DNA from: Desulfobacteraceae bacterium
GTDB lineage: Bacteria; Desulfobacterota; Desulfobacteria; Desulfobacterales; JAJDOA01
Reading direction: 5' to 3'
Length of the DNA: 36,084 nucleotides
Assembly: GCA_022340405.1 (NCBI GenBank)
Contig: JAJDOA010000373.1
Location: 1-36,084, forward strand
The position numbers and the translations under genes were made by a program. The notes beneath the pieces are model-generated. The model searched no databases. It was not told the DNA's origin and saw only the letters and a program-made list of their open reading frames with translations. Shown piece by piece: positions 32,621 through 36,084 of this stretch (its first letter is position 1; every line of letters starts with the position of its first letter).

Positions 32621-32806
32621 ATGTTTGGAATCGGAATGCCGGAACTGATTATCATTCTCGTCATCATCCTGATCATTTTCGGAGCAGGCAAGCTGCCTGA
32701 AATCGGAGCGGGCATGGGAAAGGCCATCAAGAGCTTCAAATCCGCGACGGCCGAGGAAGAAAAAGAGCCGAAAAAGATCGAGGACGAGTCAGACAAGAAA
32801 GAATAG
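32621..32806 (+). CDS. tatA: Sec-independent (twin-arginine) translocase subunit TatA
   Basis: The 61-residue protein has the TatA/E layout: a short N-terminal transmembrane helix ([20 protein letters not shown] split over about 6-25) ending in the [10 protein letters not shown] hinge, an amphipathic helix ([10 protein letters not shown]), and an acidic/lysine-rich tail. TatA forms the pore for folded, cofactor-bearing proteins across the cytoplasmic membrane. AGGAGGG five to eight bases before the ATG sets the start. TatB and TatC are not in the window, so this is a stand-alone copy. A terminator hairpin follows 30 bases after the stop. Confidence 0.93.
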   Translation: MFGIGMPELIIILVIILIIFGAGKLPEIGAGMGKAIKSFKSATAEEEKEPKKIEDESDKKE

Positions 32807-32836
32807 CGGCCGCTACCGCTTCGGCTCCCTGATTTG

Positions 32837-32870
32837 ACAGGGCGGATCCCCGTTGCGGGGTCCGCCTGTT
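32837..32870 (+). terminator. Intrinsic terminator of tatA
   Basis: The inverted repeat ACAGG(G)CGGATCCCCG and CGGGGTCCGCCTGT, with one bulged base and a two- to four-base loop, is followed by TTTTG on the plus strand. It lies about 30 bases beyond the tatA stop codon. On the minus strand it is too far from T-rich sequence to serve ssb well. Confidence 0.8.
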
Positions 32871-32996
32871 TTGTCCGGGATCGCCTCCCTGCCGTGAACA
32901 ACTGTCCGTCCACGACCCGATCCCCTCCCGTGCCCAGCGCGCCTGCAAGGCCGCCATCGGGTGAAGCTTCCGCAATACGGCCTCGCGCCGGTCGGT

Positions 32997-33422
32997 TTAA
33001 AACGGAATATCGTCGTCCTGATCTTCCGGCAGGGGCGGACCCTCGTACTCGGGGACCTTGGACCCGCCAGAAGAGGATTGAGCCCCGCCCGCGTCCCGCG
33101 GACCGAGCATCTTCATTTCGTTGGCCAGCACCTCCGTCGTAAAGCGACGATTTCCCTCCTTGTCCTCCCACTCACGGGTTTGGAGCTTGCCCTCGATATA
33201 GACCTGACGGCCTTTGGAGAGGTACTCGCCGCAGATTTCAGCGAGTCTGCCGAAGGCGACGATGCGATGCCACTCGGTACGATCCCGCCACTCACCGGAA
33301 TCCCGATCTTTCCATCGCTCGCTGGTGGCGATCGTGAAATTGGCCACTGCGGTGCCGCTGGGCGCATATCGGATCTCGGGGTCTCTGCCCAGGTTGCCGA
33401 TCAGAATGACTTTGTTGATCAT
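32997..33422 (-). CDS. ssb: Single-stranded DNA-binding protein
   Basis: The 141-residue SSB begins [19 protein letters not shown], has the OB-fold segments [16 protein letters not shown] and [20 protein letters not shown], and ends in the acidic tip DDDIPF that recruits replication and repair partners. The linker (about 107-130) is short and Gly/Ser/Pro-rich. It binds ssDNA as a tetramer. GGGAG lies seven bases before the ATG at 33422. No rpsF or rpsR flank it, so it is a stand-alone copy. Confidence 0.95.
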   Translation of the reverse strand: MINKVILIGNLGRDPEIRYAPSGTAVANFTIATSERWKDRDSGEWRDRTEWHRIVAFGRLAEICGEYLSKGRQVYIEGKLQTREWEDKEGNRRFTTEVLANEMKMLGPRDAGGAQSSSGGSKVPEYEGPPLPEDQDDDIPF

Positions 33423-33488
33423 TGTGGTGCTCCCTTCGCTTCGGATGAAAAGGACATTGTGGGACGATAACAGCGGTCAGGGTGCAGT

Positions 33489-33575
33489 TTTGAAGACTCC
33501 CCGCAGCCCCGGTTCCCGGGATTTCCGCTTCGCTCCAACAAGCTGCGGGGAATGCGCTTGCTGTTGCCGCTTCAA
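33489..33575. repeat. REP-like palindrome family R2, copy C (expanded loop)
   Basis: Same ends as copies A and B (TTGAAGACTCCCCGC at the left, GCGGGGAATGCGCTTGCTGTT at the right), but here the stem is CCCCGCAGC/GCTGCGGGG and the loop holds about 38 extra bases including a CCCGG-TT-CCCGGG-type hairpin. Outer TTGAAG (33490-33495) and CTTCAA (33570-33575) form a further inverted pair, so the whole unit is palindromic. It lies upstream of ssb. Confidence 0.7.
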
Positions 33576-33688
33576 GCCGGGCGGGCACCGCTGGGTCTGT
33601 GGACGGGGTGCATCAGAAAATCGGTGTCTCTCGATCGATCCGCAAAATACAAAAAAGCTCCCGGGCTGTCAACGATGGTGTCGATGGC

Positions 33689-33740
33689 GGGCTGGGGTGG
33701 CTGGGTTTATTGGGTTCATTGGGTTGGTTGGGTTTAGGGG
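33689..33740 (+). repeat. G-rich 9-bp tandem repeat, potential G-quadruplex
   Basis: Seven runs of three or four G occur in 52 bases, spaced by short T-rich loops. The core is a 9-bp tandem unit GGGTTNATT (GGGTTTATT, GGGTTCATT, GGGTTGGTT, GGGTTTAGG). It lies about 120 bases upstream of the RNA methyltransferase gene. Such arrays vary in length by slippage and could fold as a G-quadruplex on the plus strand. The rest of 33576-33860 shows no gene. Confidence 0.6.
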
Positions 33741-33860
33741 TCAAGGCACGATATTTTTTGCTGGGTTCTAAATCCACCCGTGGTATTCTGCAGGGAATCG
33801 AGCTTTTCGACACCGGAGCCCGGCTGCACAGCTCATCATAACAGTCGACACCGAAACGCC

Positions 33861-35069
33861 ATGAAGGACAGTTACGACATCGGAACGAAGGCATTCTCCA
33901 AGCGTCTGCGGCGCCACGTCGTGGGCCGCGACAGGGCGTACTTCGCCGTAACGGCGCCGGGTCTGGAGTCCTTGTGCCGGGAAGAACTGGAGGCCCCTCC
34001 GATGCGCCTGCAAACCCAACCTCCCGGTGATGGCGGCGTCGCCTTCACGGGACGGCTGGAGGACTGCCAGCGGGCAAATCTCCACCTGCGCACCGCATCC
34101 CGGGTTCTGCTTCGCATCGGATCGATTCGGGCCTCCGGCTTCGGGACTTTCGAAAAGCGAGCCACCGCTATGGCGTGGGAGCTCTTTCTTCCTCCCGCAG
34201 CCCCCGTGGTGGTGAAAGCGACGATGCACCGCTGCCGCCTCCTGCACAGCGAGGCGCTCAAGGAGCGGACCTTGGCGGCCATTGCCCGGCGGATGCAAAC
34301 GGCAACAGGGGCCGCGCGGGACGAGCACCCAGAGGCGGCGCTCCCGCCCCAGACGGTTCATATTCGCGGCTACCGGGACCGTTTCGGCTTCTCCATCGAC
34401 AGCAGCGGCGCCCCCTTGTACATCCGGGGGCGCAAGCCCCACGCCGGAAGGGCACCGGTTCGTGAAACCCTTGCCGCGGGGATTCTGAAGCTGATGGGCT
34501 ATGCGGGCGAAAGCCCCCTTGTGGATCCCATGTGCGGGTCGGGAACCTTTTCCCTGGAAGCCGTCATGGCAGCCCGAAACATCCCCGCCGGATGGTACCG
34601 GGAATTTGCGTTCGAGCACTGGCCCTCCTTTGCGCCGAAACGCTGGCAGTACCTGCGCGCAGAGGCGGAAAGGGAAATTCGCTCCTCTTGTCCGCACCGG
34701 ATTTATGCCTCGGACATCGATCCAGAAGCATGCCGCCGCCTGCAAAAGACGGTGGCCGGATTTGGATGGAGCGACTCGGCGATCGTTCGCAAGGCGGACT
34801 TCTTCTCGGTGGAGCCTTCCGTTTTTGGGGACCTACCAGGGCTGGTGGTTCTCAATCCGCCGTACGGGAAACGGGTGCAGACCGGCACGCAAACGCCGGC
34901 GTTTTTTCGCGCCGTGGCCGAGCGCCTACGCTCGACATGGGGGGGCTGGCGGGCGGCACTGCTGGCACCGCTCCCACTGCTGCAGGCCTGCTCCCTCCCC
35001 GGCTTCCGGACCGTGCAAACCGTTCACGGCGGGATCCGGTTGGCCATTCACTACGGGCGGGTGCCCTGA
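33861..35069 (+). CDS. THUMP-domain class I SAM-dependent RNA methyltransferase (RlmL/YpsC-like)
   Basis: The 402-residue protein has an N-terminal ferredoxin-like/THUMP region (YFAVTAPGLESLCREEL at about 22-38; GGVAFTGRLEDCQRANLHLRTASRVL split over 54-79) and a C-terminal Rossmann methyltransferase of the UPF0020 type with DPMCGSGTFSLEA and the catalytic NPPYGKR. Such enzymes make m2G or related marks in 23S rRNA or tRNA. It is far shorter than fused E. coli RlmL and corresponds to the YpsC-like single-domain form. ATG at 33861 gives the usual N-terminus; no good ribosome site is visible, and the frame continues upstream to 33780 without family similarity. The target nucleotide is not predictable. 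Confidence 0.87.
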   Translation: MKDSYDIGTKAFSKRLRRHVVGRDRAYFAVTAPGLESLCREELEAPPMRLQTQPPGDGGVAFTGRLEDCQRANLHLRTASRVLLRIGSIRASGFGTFEKRATAMAWELFLPPAAPVVVKATMHRCRLLHSEALKERTLAAIARRMQTATGAARDEHPEAALPPQTVHIRGYRDRFGFSIDSSGAPLYIRGRKPHAGRAPVRETLAAGILKLMGYAGESPLVDPMCGSGTFSLEAVMAARNIPAGWYREFAFEHWPSFAPKRWQYLRAEAEREIRSSCPHRIYASDIDPEACRRLQKTVAGFGWSDSAIVRKADFFSVEPSVFGDLPGLVVLNPPYGKRVQTGTQTPAFFRAVAERLRSTWGGWRAALLAPLPLLQACSLPGFRTVQTVHGGIRLAIHYGRVP

Positions 35070-35141
35070 GTGCGATACTGCGGTCGGGCTGCGATAGCTT
35101 TGGTGGTTCTTTGACAGTCTGACATCGGGATTCCGACCGTC

Positions 35142-35771
35142 TCACGACCCCTTCCGCACCCCCCGCTCCAGCAGTTCAAAGGCCAGCTCCAGGGTCGGCC
35201 GGAGGTAGTCGCGCTCCCGGTTGAGCAGATTCTTGCTGTTTTCCCACAGCACGACTCCGGAAAACATCCCCCAGACGATGTCCGTGAGGGCGACCGGGTG
35301 ACGGTCGACAAAGCTCCCCTCGCGGATTCCTTCCTGGAAGATACCGGAAATCTTGTCCAGGGCCTGGCGGGTCAGCCCCGTGATTTCCGACAGCATCTCC
35401 GGGGAAAGGTTTTTCAGAATGTCACTGGATTGCAGGTGGAACATGTTGATGGCAACGGACGGATCGAACTCGTACACATCATAAAGGACCTCCTTGAGCG
35501 CCCGAAGCTTTTCCGGCGGCTCGAGGCCGTCGTCGATGTGCTCCAGACGCATGAGCAGATACTGCAGCACCCGCAACGACAGGGATACCCAGAGCTCCTC
35601 CTTGTTGCGAAAATACAGATACAGCGTGCCCGAGCTCAGCTCGGCACTTTTGGCGATCTCCTCGATGGTGGCCTTGGTGAACCCCTTTTCGGAAAACACC
35701 CGTTTGGCGGCGACCAGGATCTGCTGCCGCCTCCGCTCCTTCTCTTTTTGTTTCCTTTCTGGAATTCCCAT
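35142..35771 (-). CDS. TetR/AcrR-family transcriptional regulator
   Basis: The 209-residue protein has a TetR helix-turn-helix near the N-terminus (KRVFSEKGFTKATIEEIAKS, then SSGTLYLYFRNKEELW) preceded by a very basic arm (RKQKEKERRRQQI), and an all-helical ligand domain. TetR proteins are usually repressors of neighbouring genes, but no divergent partner gene lies in the window; the flanking DNA up to the window end is repeat sequence. The ATG at 35771 was preferred to a TTG at 35795 because GGGGG lies upstream at usable distance. It converges on the RNA methyltransferase gene. The ligand and targets are unknown. Confidence 0.88.
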   Translation of the reverse strand: MGIPERKQKEKERRRQQILVAAKRVFSEKGFTKATIEEIAKSAELSSGTLYLYFRNKEELWVSLSLRVLQYLLMRLEHIDDGLEPPEKLRALKEVLYDVYEFDPSVAINMFHLQSSDILKNLSPEMLSEITGLTRQALDKISGIFQEGIREGSFVDRHPVALTDIVWGMFSGVVLWENSKNLLNRERDYLRPTLELAFELLERGVRKGS

Positions 35772-35848
35772 GCCGTTTGTTTCCCCCTTTTGCAACGATC
35801 CGCGCTTCAGAAATGGAGTAAAGCTCTACGGATAAAAGTTGGATTTTG

Positions 35849-35940
35849 TAGAAGCCATCTCAAAATTGTCTTTTCGCCCCATCTCGGCGTCGGGTCCTCC
35901 TTGACCTTGAACCAAAATCCGAATTTTGAGATCGCTTCTA
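35849..35940. repeat. MITE-like inverted-repeat element R3, copy 1
   Basis: This 92-bp element has terminal inverted repeats: TAGAAGCCATCTCAAAATT at the left and the reverse complement of TAGAAGCGATCTCAAAATT at the right (18 of 19 positions). A second copy of the left end begins at 36051. It has no coding capacity. The rest of 35772-36084 contains no supported gene. Confidence 0.8.
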
Positions 35941-36050
35941 GAAAAAATTTCAAGCCGGGTCAAGGGGAATCGTTGAAAGCGCCTGCAGGGGGGGAATACG
36001 TCGGTTGCAGCCATTGATGATTTGCAGGGGATTTTCTGATATATTGTCAG

Positions 36051-36084
36051 TAGAAGCCGTCTCAAAATTGTCTTTTCGCCCCAT
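36051..36084. repeat. R3 element, copy 2 (cut by window end)
   Basis: The 34 bases to the window end match the left part of the R3 element at 35849 with one difference (TAGAAGCCGTCTC instead of TAGAAGCCATCTC), including CTTTTCGCCCCAT. The two copies lie about 110 bases apart in direct orientation. The remainder lies outside the window. Confidence 0.75.

Noticed and set aside
35826-36065. 79-codon minus-strand frame at the window end
   Set aside because: It lies across the R3 inverted repeats and has no ribosome site or family signal.
1-36084. CRISPR array, phage or integrative element
   Set aside because: No regularly spaced identical repeats, no integrase, transposase or phage structural genes were found; the repeats present are dispersed palindromes.

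Overview
The window is a GC-rich bacterial chromosome segment. It most resembles an anaerobic Desulfobacterota (sulfate-reducer-like) genome. This is inferred from corrinoid methyltransferases of the MttB family without pyrrolysine, a RACo-type corrinoid activator, a split glycine decarboxylase (GcvPA/GcvPB), a MetE-core protein, a stand-alone MetH-activation-like protein and several palindromic intergenic repeat families. Nothing was searched; all identities rest on motifs read by eye.

Layout. 1-2781: a palindromic repeat, tRNA-Lys(CUU), a KptA-like protein with altered catalytic residues, and hemL. 2806-14783: a nine-gene minus-strand operon read from right to left: methyl-THF methyltransferase, corrinoid protein, MttB, corrinoid protein, MttB, hydantoinase/oxoprolinase-like ATPase, GntR regulator, MttB, RACo-type activator. 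It is preceded by a clear cobalamin riboswitch (about 14605-14783) with a candidate Shine-Dalgarno-sequestering helix, and a divergent GntR regulator follows. 15862-20473: mpl, a sarcosine-oxidase-like flavoenzyme, an EamA transporter and a MetH-activation-like protein. 20622-25588: the glycine cleavage operon, transcribed lrp-gcvT-gcvH-gcvPA-gcvPB. 26273-32250: a YbaK-type deacylase, then a MoxR-type AAA+ ATPase, a VWA protein and a long helical-repeat protein, and a MetE-core protein. 32251-36084: tatA with a strong promoter and long leader, ssb, a THUMP-type RNA methyltransferase, a TetR regulator and further repeats.

How it may work together (inference). The MttB proteins would move methyl groups from one or more quaternary or tertiary amines to the two corrinoid proteins. 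The MtgA-like enzyme would pass them to tetrahydrofolate, and the RACo-type protein would rescue oxidised cobalt. If the substrate is glycine betaine, three demethylations give glycine; the flavoenzyme could also oxidise sarcosine, and the cleavage system 6 kb away would consume the glycine. The number of MttB paralogues matches the number of methyl groups, but substrates cannot be read from the sequence. The riboswitch would tie expression to the B12 supply.

The most unusual items are the riboswitch-controlled three-MttB operon with two different ASKHA ATPases, the AAA+/VWA/solenoid locus, the KptA-like protein lacking its Arg-His pair, and a MITE-like element that supplies the mpl stop codon and ends one base before the next start codon.
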